Shown in pieces: positions 22,016 through 33,899 of a DNA stretch of 64,000 nucleotides (position 1 is the first letter of the stretch; each line of letters starts with the position of its first letter). Location: assembly GCF_947507565.1 (NCBI RefSeq), contig NC_089180.1:3472001-3536000 (forward strand), given 5' to 3'. The notes under the pieces were generated by a model. It was not told the origin of the DNA, searched no databases, and saw nothing but the letters and a program-made list of their open reading frames with translations. The translations under genes were made by a program, and so were the position numbers. Source of the stretch: Oscarella lobularis. Lineage: Eukaryota > Porifera > Homoscleromorpha > Homosclerophorida > Oscarellidae.

Positions 22016-23673
22016 ATGGCGAAGATGCGAAAAAGTCGTCGTAGCGGCCGTCGTGAAGTAGAGGAACCGCCGCGTCTGCGACTCGAAGAAGAGGAAGACG
22101 AAACGCCGACGATGGACCTCGAAGAAAAATGCGGGGGCGGACACGACGAGGAAAGCGTTGGAGATGAAGAAGATGCCTTCTTGGACGACTGCGACTTGTA
22201 TTCCATCGCTAAACAGTGGATTCGCGAACGAGAGCGATCGCGAGAAGACGTTCATATGGTGACAGCACTCCTCTACGGATACATCAGGTCGTCGACTCGA
22301 ATGAACGTGAAAGCAGCCTCTACATCGACTGCCAAGGCAGTTGGTAAAGACGAAAAGACTGTTCGAACGTGGATGGCGTCATTAAAATCAAATGGCGGGA
22401 TTCCACTGCCATTTGGTGGAAGAAAATATCATCGCGTGAGCATTATTAACGACGAGGACTGCTGTCGTAGAGCTGCGACAGCTTGGATTCGAGAGAATGC
22501 AAGTCAAAAGGGAGTCGGAAATATGACAATCAAGGACTTTCAGCGATATCTCAACACAGACCTCCTCCCCGGCATGCATGTTCCTCCTGAATTTCCAAAG
22601 TCGGTGAGCAAGACCACAGCGAAGCGTTTTTTGCACGATCTTGGTTTTGTCCGGCAAAGAACCTCTCAGAAATCCGTTTATATGGACGGGCATGAGAGAG
22701 AGGATGTAATACAATACCGTTCCGAGTATATTGCCCGACTACAGAGCATCGAGCGTCGTCATCAAATTCCACCTCTTCCATCTGACGCTGTTCTTGGCGA
22801 ACCGCTGCCAGGAATAGTCGGCTCTCCTGGTGCGCCCAAGCAGCTTGTAACGATATTCCACGACGAAACCGTGTTTCAGTCCAACGAAGATCAGGAGTGG
22901 GCTTGGGCTCAGGAATTATGATTTCGGATTTTATTGAGGAGCATGGAGGTTTCCTGCGTTCCTCAGATAAAATTGCCAGGAAACGATTAGAATTCGGTGA
23001 AAAGCGTGACCGATATTGGACTTGCGAAAAATTTATCGAGCAGATCAAATGGGCTGTTGAGAAGTATCCGTCTAACGAATACAGCATAGTCTGGATATTC
23101 GAACACAGTTCTAACCATTCTTCTAAGGAGAAAGACGCCCTTGTCGCAGATAGAATGAATGTGTCGTCAGGTGGGAATCAACCCAAAATGAGGGACACCG
23201 TTTTTGAAGGCAGACCATTTAAAATGGTTCTTCCTAATGGCGAGGCAAAAGGCCTCCGATTGACGCTGGAAGAAAGAGGAGTGGACTGCACTGGCCTGAA
23301 AAAAGCGATTATGGCGTCAATTCTATCAAAACATGACGATTTTGCGAGAGAGACGTCTGTCGTCGAAAGGTATATTGTTTCCAAAGGACACACATGCATA
23401 TTTTTGCCAAAATACCACAGCGAGCAGAATCCCATAGAGAGGGTGTGGTGTCACGCTAAAAAAGAAACCAGAGAGAAGTGCGAGTATAGCATTGTTTCAC
23501 TAAGGAAGAATATCGATCCAGCTCTGGACTCTGTGTCGATCGACATGATTAGAAAATTTTTTCGCAAATGTTGCGAATACGTTCAAGCTTACGTTGATGG
23601 CAATAGTGGGATAACCCTTAGTAGTGCCGCCAAGGTTTACAAGTCTCACAGGCGGATTGTTGGGCAATTGTAA
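22016..23673 (+). pseudogene. IS630/Tc1-mariner-superfamily DDE transposase, frameshifted
   Basis: The first frame (22016-22921) has an acidic N-terminus, a helix-turn-helix-like TVRTWMASLKSNGGIP, and the first catalytic aspartate in TIFHDETVF. About 22900-22915 a small deletion switches the frame to SGIMISDFIEEHGGF. That frame continues with IFEHSSNH, RMNVSSGGNQPKMRDT and the glutamate motif SEQNPIERVW to the end at 23673. The second acidic position reads Glu where I would expect Asp. With the frameshift and this change the copy is probably dead, though both halves are otherwise well preserved. Confidence 0.65.
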
Positions 23674-23685
23674 GACAAATATATT

Positions 23686-24700
23686 TCAGTGAAAAATTTG
23701 AAGTAAACGCACACCGCACTTCCAACAAAATTTCATCACTACGCTATTGGCGTCGTTCTGAAGTCTAACCCCGCAATTCCAGCAAAAAAACATTCGTGGA
23801 TACTTCCGTGCGGGAGACATATCCTCTTCCTCGTTGTCGATGTATTCCTTTCCGTCTTCTTCTTTCCTTGTGCTCCTCTCTTCTTTCATCTCCTCTTCCC
23901 TTGTGCTCCTCTCTTCTCTCATCTTCTCTTCCTTCAGGTTCTTCTCTGTCCTCTCCTCTCCCAAATACCCGTCTTCTTCTTTCTTTCCGTGGTCTTCTTT
24001 ATCGTTCTCTTGCTTCTCTTTCTTATATCTCCACTCGCGAACGTATTTTCCTGTTACAACCACTTGACTCTCTTCATTTTTCTCCTGCTCCCAAGTCGTG
24101 CTATGGTCCTCGTTTTCCTCAGAACATTCGTTGTCACCACTTGTCACTGAAATGATCACTGACTCTCTGCCAAGGTGTCTGACGTCACCAGGAGCGTGAT
24201 TTGTGTCCCACCAAGTATAGAAGTCATTGTTGGCAAATTTTTGGAAAAATCGCTTGACGTCATCACCATCATTTTTGTCCGCCAGTACTGCACACTTTAC
24301 TTTTACGTCCCAAACGCGGTGTCTTCAGCTTCTACTCCATCCAGCATCGAAAGAGCATGGAATCCCCTGCATCTGTCTGCGAAAAAAATGGATAATGCTT
24401 CCTCACATGATGAGAGCGATTTTCGAGAGCGATTTTTCTTACCCAGAGATCAGTACTCTCTTCTGGTCAAGGAATGGAGCAAGAATTCTCGCAACGTTCC
24501 GCTCGAGGTAACCAATCGTTTCGTTGTCAAACAGTGCCCGAATCGCATGCGTGTCTGCCGCGTTCGTCGGCTCTTATTTGAACGTGAAATTTGATCCGCT
24601 ACGTAGTTTCTCGCCGTTCGGCCGCAATCGAGTGCCTTGAACGCGGCAAATGACGAAGAAAACGAAGACAGTCATGACAGGAAAAGCGTGCGCTAAATCA
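23686..24700 (-). CDS. HIRAN-domain protein with C-terminal zinc ribbons
   Basis: The upstream part (24590-24430) reads EPTNAADTHAIRAL...IGYLERNVARILAPFLD, a good HIRAN domain, the DNA-end/ss-junction binding fold. A TAA precedes EPTN unless an exon begins there. Then KVKCAVLADKNDGDDVKRFF and YTWWDTNHAPGDVR lead into a long Glu/Lys-rich repeat region. The end has two CxxCG knuckles (FCWNCGVRL, FCWKCGVRL). Introns are not fully resolved. Animal HIRAN proteins outside HLTF are mostly uncharacterised and often TE-linked. No transposase on this strand accompanies it. Confidence 0.5.
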
Positions 24701-24719
24701 TCAACCACGAGCTCTGCAC

Positions 24720-26660
24720 GTGCCACTGAAAAGATGATATAACGTTATTGATTGGCATAGTAGTAAAGTAAATTGAAAAAATGTTCTTACAGTATAATAG
24801 AAAGAAATGAAGAAACGACGTTTATAATGCGAAAAAAATATCTGCCTCAAAACGTCAAAATGGTAAGGAAATTTGTGATTGAAAGAAATATGCTAAATAA
24901 TAGCAAAATTGGACAAAGTTCAAAATCTGCTCTTGCCAAAACCGAATTAGGTTTGCCAAAGAAAAGCTGCTGAAATATAGGAGACATACAATAAAACCAC
25001 GCGATATCGTAAGGATTTTTGTGGAAAAGCAGGCAAGGACACTATTATGCTGGCTGATGACTAACGCGAAGTTTGAACGCTTAGATCTCCCTAAAATTTG
25101 GTCTGGTATAGTTAGAACTTTAGGAAACTACGTGATCTGTTGAATTTATTTAACAGAAGTTACATTATATCCTTGTCTTTTTACTCAATATAAATGGGCA
25201 AGTTTGGAAAAGCGATAGAAAGTCTCAGAGAGCAAGACAGCAAATTCTCATCAGTGCTTCTGCGTAATACTCATTTTAATTCTGCACGTTGTCGAGAGTA
25301 GTAATCCCAAATCAGATCAGGTATTTCAGTTCAATAGACTCTTCGATCCGTACACACAGAACATAGAGCTGTCAAAAAATGTTCCAAGTTTCGTTTTAAA
25401 AAATTTAGCCAAACTATAAGACATGCTAGAGACAATGCATCGTTGACTTGGGTTCCGAGTCTGTTCGCCGACGCTTCCGTTTTCAACTAAAGCGCGTCGT
25501 ACTGCTCCCTTGCTATTGGATCATATCACAAGTTTACAAATACTCCACAGAACATCCCTGCGTTATCGCGATTTTCCCACACTCCACTCTTTAGTGACCT
25601 AATCTCTTCAAATCTCTTAATAAGAGAAAACTCTGCATTGTAGAAGAAAATTGAGCAACTGCAAGGCAGAGATTTTGTCCATTACAAGATGAGAATATTT
25701 CCAAAACGTTCCTTTTTAGGCAAGAAAACACCACGTGTAACGCAAACACTCTGCATTCTATGACATTGTTTCCGAACACCCCTGCGTTATCGGGCCGTGT
25801 TCAACAAAGCCAACAGCGTGACGCTAAGCTAGGGTGATTCACACTGAAGGAAGTTATTCCCTGATCGCGATTAGATTAGATGAAGCCATTATCACAAATC
25901 AAACTGTGGAAAAATAAGGGCAGGCGGCCTTTTCTGGGTAATTTACGTAGGACTCAGCACATAGAAATTTTCTTTCTATGACGTTCTTTTTATTAATATT
26001 TTTAAATCAAGACATACCGGTATTAAAAGAATTTAATACTTTTCCACTTTCTCACGATATAATGTCCACAGCTGTGGTTATACAATAATTATTATTTCGT
26101 TTAAAAACGCTATACGGTAGATCGCTAGTGAATAGACCTTATTCCTGGCCCCTCCTAGTTGCGTGCCTCATCTCACGTGACGGTGATGTACCTAAAGGGT
26201 CTTGTTCGGTAATTTTGGATTCTCGCTTAATGAGATTCATACTTGTGTCCGCTCTTCCATGCTTTCTTTTGGCTTCGCAAATGACATACGCTGCAGTACA
26301 GTATCGAGCGACAAACTGGCAAAAATTCGTATACTTTTATATGTTTGTAACAGTTTTATTTATTGTAATAACATTTCATTTTCATTCGCAACATTCTATT
26401 TTTATTCGTAACATTTTATTTTCATTCGTAACATTGCATTTTTATTCGTACATTTTATTTTTCATTTGTAACATTGCATTTTATTTTTATTTTATATTTA
26501 TTTGTAAATGATGCTCCCATACAGTCACTGCACTGAGTCAGTGTACAGAGTCAGTGTACAGAATGGCCAACTAAAATACCTATTCTTAACAGTAAAAGCG
26601 CGCTACACACATGCATGCATGCATATGTTTATATAGTAGGCTCATTATGCTCGACGATTA
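24720..26660. other. Long stretch without a supported gene
   Basis: AT-rich, stops in all frames. Small features only: a degenerate repeat of ATTCGTAACATTTTATTT units at 26370-26490 and an ATGCATGCATGC palindromic run near 26610. Confidence 0.5.
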
Positions 26661-26689
26661 GATGTTTGGAACTTTAGAAGTAGGCTTTC

Positions 26690-27209
26690 GTTTCCGTTTC
26701 GCGTGCGCTACAGCGAGATATCCCTGGCGAAAGAAGGCGCAAGACGGAGACGAATCGCTCCGTTCGTGCGACGGCGAGGGAAAACGAAGCCCTTCCTGCC
26801 TTCAGGTGAGCTTTGGGAAGTATTGGCTTGTATGGGACGGGCTGCGCGGGAATTGGCCGTGCAGCTCCTCGCTCGCATCGTAGAAGCCTCGGCTCGCGTC
26901 GATAGGCTATCGTGCGTCATTCAATGACGCATCGGCTTAGTTTAGGCGCCCTAGTCGCTCGCGATTCCGACCGGAAGTATGAAGTCGAGCGATTAGGTCC
27001 CCTCACTAATGTTTTCTGACTTTTTAGGCTATTCTGAAGACGCAGGAAGGATTCAAGAGAAGCTCAAGCAACTGTGTTTCAGCTGCGAAGGAAACGGGTA
27101 AGTTGCAGAGACCGTTTTCAAGTTATTTCTCTGAATCATCTTTTTTTATTTTTTGCAGAGTTCTGGGATGAAGAAGAAGACTTCAAAAAATTTTTAGATT
27201 TCTTGTAAT
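26690..27209 (+). CDS. Small multi-exon gene of unknown function
   Basis: Three probable exons. A GC-rich one ends at CTTCAG|GTGAGC (26806). A middle exon, 27029-27096, lies between TTTTTAG and GTAAGT. The last exon (27160-27209) encodes FWDEEEDFKKFLDFL and a stop, and AATAAA follows at 27237. The middle and last exons join in frame. No known domain. The GC-rich start and tight splice signals make it look like a real, compact host gene, but the 5' exon frame is uncertain. Confidence 0.35.
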
Positions 27210-27249
27210 TTTCGTATTTTTTAAAAATATTTTTTAAAATAAACTTCTT

Positions 27250-29040
27250 GCAACTCATTTACTTTGCCTTTGAAAAGCGTACAAATATCCCCCAACTTAT
27301 CTGCAAAAAAGAGATTTCGAAATATGATAAAGTTTTCAAAATATTTCAAATTATATGTAAAATGTTGCTGCTATTGATTTCTGAAACGGCCGGCACAAAA
27401 ATTTTGAAATTTTAAACACGAAAAGAACCCACATAATGAATTTTTTTTGAGTGTAAGTTTAATGTCAGAAAGTATGTATTGGAAGAGATATCGATTTTTG
27501 ATATTTACATCCGGGACTGTTGTTTTTTGATTGCTAATAACTTGCGAACGGATTGTCAGATTCAACAACTTTTTACGCTAATCGATTCCTCTACTAATTC
27601 TACATTAGATACATTAAATACATTAAAAGAAGTAAAAACGAGCGCTATTGCCTTGATTGGCGACTAACGGCAAAAGCCTTGTAGTGTTATATGAAGGTAG
27701 CTGAAGCCTTTAGACCGAGCCGAACTCGAATTGCGAAAGCGCAATTGCAGCCACTGGAAACTAGCATGGATCGATGTCAACCTAAGCAAGTAGTAAAACC
27801 GTAAAATTGCATTTGAATCCGTTCTTTTGCAGCTAAGATATGGACACTTTTGGTCTCAGGACGACAAAAGTCGACCAATTTTGCTGCAATTTACACAAAT
27901 CATTGACTAGGTAGTTTCAAATCTATTTTCAAAGCGACCTAAGCAAAAATCCTTTTATGGAAGTCGCAATTAGCGTTCAAATGGAGGAAAAAAGAGCTGG
28001 CGCACGCTATACATTGACATTCTTTATCGTTTTTCACGAAGAAGAAGCCGATCGGACGAATTGCTACCATGCAAGCGGCTTCTTCAGAGTTTTCTGAAGC
28101 CTTCTGCAATGGTAAGTGTGAAGTCACGAGCAGCATAACGGAACTCGCGAACTCCAGCGTGATTTCCACTCAGCGACGCAGATGTTGCTTTTCTAGTCAA
28201 TGTTTCGTTATTGCTCTCTCTCTTGTAGACCTCTATACGTCCTACGAACGCTAAGCCCAAAGCCCTTAGCCTAACCTTTAGGGTTAATTAGGGTTAATTG
28301 CCTGTCCACTAAAACAGTGTTTTTTAGATGGTCAACGCGTCAAACTATTCACCCATCATCTCTTCATTACCGTCAGAGAGGCGTCCTCGACAACGCCAAG
28401 CTTTTCGTCAAATATTATATATTATATACATGTATATATGCATAAACGCATTCGTCAGATAAGTCAAATTTTCAACCAGGAATGAGCTTGATACTTTGAC
28501 ATGTCATCTTTTTTATAGGAAGCAAATGGATATGTCGAATGCTTGTAAAGAAAAAAATCATAAATGGAGTTGGTCAAGTGAATAAATAAATAAATAAATA
28601 GATAAAAATTCCTTGAAACTCATTTTTCTTCAAAAGCCGTTAACCCTACCCGGACATACGAGCATCAGACACAAATCAATAATGTTCCACTGGTTATCCT
28701 CTTCATTTTTCCATACACTGTATACATGCACTAGCATGTACGTAATTTTGGGAATGACTACGTATAGAGCAACGTCTCGTTTATTTGTTTCGGATAGCGA
28801 ACTGCCCATTACGTTGTTATTCAAGAACAAAACTTAAACAAGCAAAACCAAGCTGTCCAAATTCGCTTAAAACTTGGGTTAGAAAACCACAACCAAAATC
28901 AAAACCAAAACCAATCTGCTATGAAGGAAACACAACATGCATCAAAATTGTCATCTTGATGTCTTCAGAACAGGCCAAATCCGCAGCCCTTCGTTATACT
29001 CATCCGTGCCGCCTAGTCAAAGGAATCGAAACTTCGGTGT
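27250..29040. other. Stretch without a supported gene
   Basis: Short open frames at 27479-27667 and 28069-28254 have no recognisable domain. Simple sequence: AT-rich tract at 28410-28440, (AATA)n at 28577-28604, AACCAAAAtc repeats at 28885-28915. Degenerate TTAGGG-like words occur at 28277-28300. Confidence 0.5.
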
Positions 29041-29263
29041 GACACTGGGATGAGGAGACGGTTGAAGCACGTCTGCGCTATGAGAAGACTGCCCTGATCA
29101 GCCAGGTATACATCTAAGCCTCTCCCCATAGTAGGAAGTTGACTCATCCCAGTCCAAAATCGGAGAAGGTGTCCCAGGTTTGCGTCCGGATCTGTGACAT
29201 AATGACATACATTGGAAATAATGTGCAACGCTAAAAACACAATGACAGTACCTTTGACAGATT

Positions 29264-29660
29264 CTAGTTTGTTAATGAAGCGCACAATACGACATATTGC
29301 TTCATTGCTCGTCTGCACCGAAGTAGCGTGTTGAAATCCGGTTGACAACGGACCATCAACCGGTAGGCGTAGAATTTCATAGGGGTCATCTTCTCTCTAA
29401 CGGGCGACGGTTGCGCGAAAGAGAATCCGTCTTCTCCGCGTGGAAAGAGAATAGGGTACTGCAGTGGATCGTAGCTGCGGTGAGTCTCAGAGATCTTTCT
29501 AAGGGTGTTATCTTGTGTTCTGAGGACGATATCTCGTTTCCCATTTTGTTTTCCTACCAATAACACTGCGACTTCGTTGCAGGACGGAAAGTTGTATCTA
29601 CGGGCGTGACGTCTCGGTCGTTTTTCAGCGTCAATGACGACCTTGTAACTTTTGCTGTTT
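29264..29660 (-). mobile_element. Helitron N-terminal fragment
   Basis: The minus frame reads YNFPSCNEVAVLL, then ISETHRSYDPLQYPILFPRGEDG, then FNTLLRCRRAMKQYVV. It is collinear with the Helitron at 15.1-15.45 kb on the other strand. Only this segment is present and the frame ends within the N-terminal domain. Confidence 0.7.
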
Positions 29661-29727
29661 CGCTGTTTCGCTGTTTTGTTGGTAATCGAACAAAAAGAGA
29701 CGGCCAAGAAGAAAACGACAGCATTAC

Positions 29728-30165
29728 GTGAAAAAGCAAGACTGCAGAAATCTCGCAAATCCATACGTCGACGTGTCTCGCAGAATCCGGAATCCGGACG
29801 ACGCTGCATCTTTCCACACTATTGTAAACGAGCTGTCGTCAGAGGAGTACTGTCCAGTGACCATCTACAAACCTTATGGAACTGCTCCCACTGATGAGAT
29901 GCTAGCCTCTGGGCTCCAGCTCTCTGATGATTCTCTAGTCTTTGGTCTGATGACCAAGACGCAGAGAGAGGCTCTGATGGACTACGGCAAAACAATTCTG
30001 TGCTTAGACAGCACTCACAAAGTGACACAGTATGACAATTTCAAACTGCTGACGGCCTGTGACCAATATGGAGAAGGTAAGCTTTATTTTTGCTCAGAAC
30101 GTTTCGCCTTTTCCTTTTTACAGTGACTACAGTACCAATTACCTTTTGGCACCTAGGCCCGCGCA
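29728..30165 (+). pseudogene. MULE-type transposase fragment
   Basis: The exon ends GLMTKTQREALMDYGKTILC followed by LDSTHKVTQYDNFKLLT..DQYGEG and a GTAAGC donor. The LDSTH aspartate is the first catalytic residue of Mutator-like transposases common in cnidarian and sponge genomes. The next exon (30123-30160, VTTVPITFWHL) is cut short where the SWIM-YqaJ-PHD gene ends on the opposite strand. The remainder of the DDE domain is absent. Confidence 0.6.
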
Positions 30166-32061
30166 TCGCAGGTGCGGCCACTTATAGGGACAGGATTCGC
30201 TGTCGCATCCAATCATGTCGTTGTTGTCCTCTTTTCCGCACGGGCATTTGGCCGCGACAGTCGCAGGCTTCTCCTTTCGAGCCTCAGCCTCTTTCTTCAT
30301 CTCTCGAGTCATCAGCTCTTTCATTACATGATTCCGCCAGAATGCTTCTATCTGTGGGATGCATCTGAACAGAGATATTATTCGAGTTGCTTCTTTTATT
30401 GTCAAATGCACGTACGTACCTTGTCTTCCAGGAATCGTCTGCATATAGTCTTTCGACAGAGGCGCCCTTAGTCGTCCATACGACGAAATCGGCGAACACT
30501 CTTTGGATAACGTAGAGTTGCTGCTGCACCTGCAAGGCAATTGTTATGTTTTCTACCGTAAACGCTTTCTCAGCTTTACCTGATAGTAGTATTTGTGATT
30601 TTTTTAAGCTTTCCGTCGGTATTCAAAAACGTAGAAGCTTCTGATGCCATCTTCTCCACTGGGACGTCGCGATAGCTGTAAGGGCATTTAATTTCAAGCA
30701 CTCCTTTACCGCAGCAAGAGCACGATGTGAGACCGTCAGGTGTGGCGGCAACGTACGGTCGAGATTCATCAATGTATAATCCACATTGGGACACAACTAG
30801 ATCTTTGTGTGTGGACATTTTGACGTACTCTTTGAGGCCATTTTTCTCGTTCTCTCCTCCCCACTGTAGTGCAGGGACGTTCAAAAGTGCCTTTTCCTCG
30901 TCAGGAAAGCATATTTTTTTCATCAGAGATCGAAACGGATTTTCCTTATTGGTGTGAACTGCGTCGTAGCATATGGACGCTGTTACCCGTCCAATTCGCA
31001 TAGAATGCCACACGATAGATTTGGACTGCAGCCGTGTTTGCTCCTCCAGATATTCAACTTGTTCGCTGGTCACATTTAGGGCGTACTCAACAGTGGTCAT
31101 ACCATTGAATATACTGTTCAGGTCCGGAGGAAGTTGCTTGACCGGGGTTGGCTTCTTTTTCGGAACAAATAATTCAGCTGTTGACGCAAATAGGCTAAGG
31201 CCGACCGGTTTCTTCGCTGAGCAATTGCTGATATTGTCAACAAGTTTCATTTTCTCGTCATGCAAAGGAGGTTCCGGTCGTTTCCTCCGAAGCACTCCTT
31301 TAGAGATTGACGACTTCGCCTTGTCGCTGTAGAGAGTGATTTTATCCACAGGCATCGGTTCAACGCCATTCCAGTTGACGGTGTTCCATTGGCAGACGTC
31401 GTCTGTGCACGCTCTATCTTTTATTTCTAAGCGAACGGCCATTTCAATTTTGAAAAGGAGACCGCCAACATGGGAACATGATTCGCTTATAGTCTAAGCG
31501 CAGTTATTGATAATATACTATATTCCTGTCTCATCACCGGTGCTTTACCCTGCTTTGCAGTCGCAATGGGTTGTCACAATAGATCCGCCGGAAGTTGCCA
31601 CAACCCATGGATGATGAGGTTTTTTATTGACTCAAAAAGAAGGAGTCACGTCAGCTCGAAGGACGACGTTATCCTTCTCTATCAGATGGACGATTGTCCG
31701 AACCCAGCCAGCCGTGACGAGCTTATAGCTCTCTAAACTTTTATACGCTTTCATTGCTTCGCGTGTGTGGACTCCTAAAAAGCGCTTAAAGTTTTTCCCT
31801 CAGAAATCAGCTGAATCTACCTGGGGTTTCTACGAGGTAGTTGTGAATGTCAAAGTAGGTTATTTCTGGCCATTCTGTCGGATTGTTCCGCCAAGAGTCG
31901 CCCTGCAAGCGATAGGGGCAGGTAGAGAGGCCGGCTATCGCTAGTTTCTTCGCGTATCGACTTTTAGCGACGGGAGACAAGCTGTCCATGTACGCGTACG
32001 CCATGACGCTGCAGGTGCCAGTGCGATGCGCATGTACGCGTGTCTCAGGGTGTCTATTCAC
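30142..32061 (-). pseudogene. SWIM finger - YqaJ nuclease - PHD finger protein
   Basis: Exon by exon: MAYAYMDSLSPVAKSRY...WPEITYFDIHNYLVETPG (31807-32004); AYKSLESYKLVTAGWVRTIV with a TGA inside DVTPSF-stop-VNKK; a SWIM finger CDCKAG joined over an intron to SCSHVGGLLFK. The YqaJ exonuclease domain follows (WHSMRIGRVTAS, ALQWGGENE, AATPDGL, LEIKCPYS, giving the D...ExK catalytic set). Then VQQQLYVIQRVFADFVVW and, after one more intron, a PHD-type finger CPCGKEDNNDMIGCD...C...HLRC. A one-base deletion in an A-run (30599-30605) shifts the frame before VQQQLY. It follows the THAP transposase on the same strand with almost no gap. Confidence 0.7.
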
Positions 32062-33842
32062 TGTACACTATTCCCTCGCTAAGATTTATCAGAATAGCGC
32101 AACACGTAATGATTTTGTCTATTGAAGCCGTGTCACCTTCTGCTTCGCCCTTCATCGAATTAACGAGTTTCAGCGGTAGCACCCCTTTCAGTATGTCGAA
32201 TCTTCTCTTCAGTAGACCAATAATTCGTTCAACTTGAATTCGGACTGAATACATTTTTTGGCCTTTCTCCACATCTTGCGCGTCGAATTGAGTTCTTCCT
32301 TTGATAAATGCTGGAGTAATAAGCTCCGCTCCAAAAAGTCCTGCGAATTCTTCGTGCATGGTGAATCCGCGGTCGGCGAGTATTTGATCTCCGAAATGAT
32401 GGTACTCTTGAGATAGAAAGCCGCAGTCTCTCACTAGATTGACGTCGCTGATTCTCCCGCCATACGCTTTAGACAAAAAAGTGACTGCACCAAGTGCATT
32501 GCACGCAATTAGGAACTTGACGGTTGTGTGTCGCTTGTAGTTGCTGTACATTTGTGCGTGAGAAAGTGGATTGCTCGGAGTTTCGCATCTGATTTCGAAG
32601 CAATCGATAATGCTTGTCAGCCGAGGATACATCTCCTTCACATTTGGTGGGATGGTCTGCCGAATGCGGTCGCAATCTGGCCAAGCAACGAGAAAGCCAA
32701 GTCTATTATACATAAGGTCGATCCATTTCCAAAACACGTCGATTACTGTCGATTGATGTGACAGTCCCAGTTGGTCAGCCAAGTATTCAAATTTGATACC
32801 GTGACGTAGCTTAACGAGAGTGATTATCAATTGTTTTTTTGAGGAATTTTGGCTTTCTCGTTGAGGTTATGCTAGGCTCTAAAAACTTGAAAATTTGTTC
32901 AAAAATGTCCCACCGCAGGCCCGTATAAAATGAGCATTTCTCGTCGTTCTCCTCAATGAGTGTCAAGTCCAGTGAGACTCGCCTTGCAGCTTCAGACATT
33001 TTCTGATACTCCAGCTGGTACTCAAGCTTTTCTTGTCGCAAAAAATCCATTTCCTTATGTATTTGTTGTTTCATCTCTGGAACACTTGTGTCATGCAGTT
33101 CTCCTTCAGGAATCACTAGTACGGCACTACAATTAGGCATCGTTTTTTTGTTCCATTCCTGTCGTCTAACCATTTTCATCCTGTTCTTTGTCACTGATAT
33201 CTTGGCTGTATTGGCTGATGTCTTCGTTTTCTGATTCAGATGATATTATCAAGTCATCAGACGATTTTTTCGCCGTGGGCGTAATAGGCATTAATTGTCT
33301 TTTTTTCCTGATGCACGCCGATTTGAATCTGTATTGATTATTGATTCATTCAGCCTCAAGCGCGAAAATAACGCGAGTCTAGCTATTACCGTCTCAGTTT
33401 TGACTGAACTTCAGCGTCAGAAAGTGGCTTAGCTACTGAACGTCGTTCGTCGAAAATGTTCACGTGCGGAACGTAGTCCGGGTGATTAGGGTCACCATTA
33501 GGTTTTCCTGCGAAACGAAATCAAAAAATGATGTACGGATTTCAAGAACATACCGGTCAGAAAATGATCTGAGCAAACATAAATGTATCGCTTTTCCGCG
33601 CCAGGAATCCACGCCTTTCCATTCATTGGATCTAAACGGCGACACGCCTTTGCCCAAAGAAGCCTTCTTTCGACGTTATTTTCGGCCAACGGAAATCTAT
33701 AACCGAGTGGGAGACGTAAAACTGGGGGCTTTGCGTAAAGTGGGCGTGGCACTAACTCGTAAAATCGGTGTAGTTGACATCCTTTTTCATCCTTTTGCTT
33801 CTGCGTGTTTGAGCACGAGCCAACAGCACAAGTTTTCACCAT
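32054..33842 (-). pseudogene. THAP-DDE_4 transposase (PIF/Harbinger, ISL2EU-like)
   Basis: Exon 1 (33842-about 33547) is a THAP zinc finger: MVKTCAVGSCSN, RRLLWAKAC, W.P, YVCSDHFLTG. An intron joins it to GKPNGDPNHPDYVPHVN (33490-33370). A coiled-coil spacer comes next (EMKQQIHKEMDFLRQEK), then FYTGLRWDIFEQIFKFLEP and the DDE_4 nuclease with IIDCFEI, ILADRGF and QVERIIG as the D, D, E motifs. One extra A in a seven-A run at 32834-32840 breaks the frame just before LIITLVKLRHG. Otherwise the protein is full length. Such transposases bind terminal repeats through the THAP finger and cut by RNase-H-like chemistry. Confidence 0.75.
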
Positions 33843-33899
33843 TTTCAGCTAGAAATAAAAAGCTCAGTGAATGCTACGAAGCGTTTTTGTAGAGCGCGC

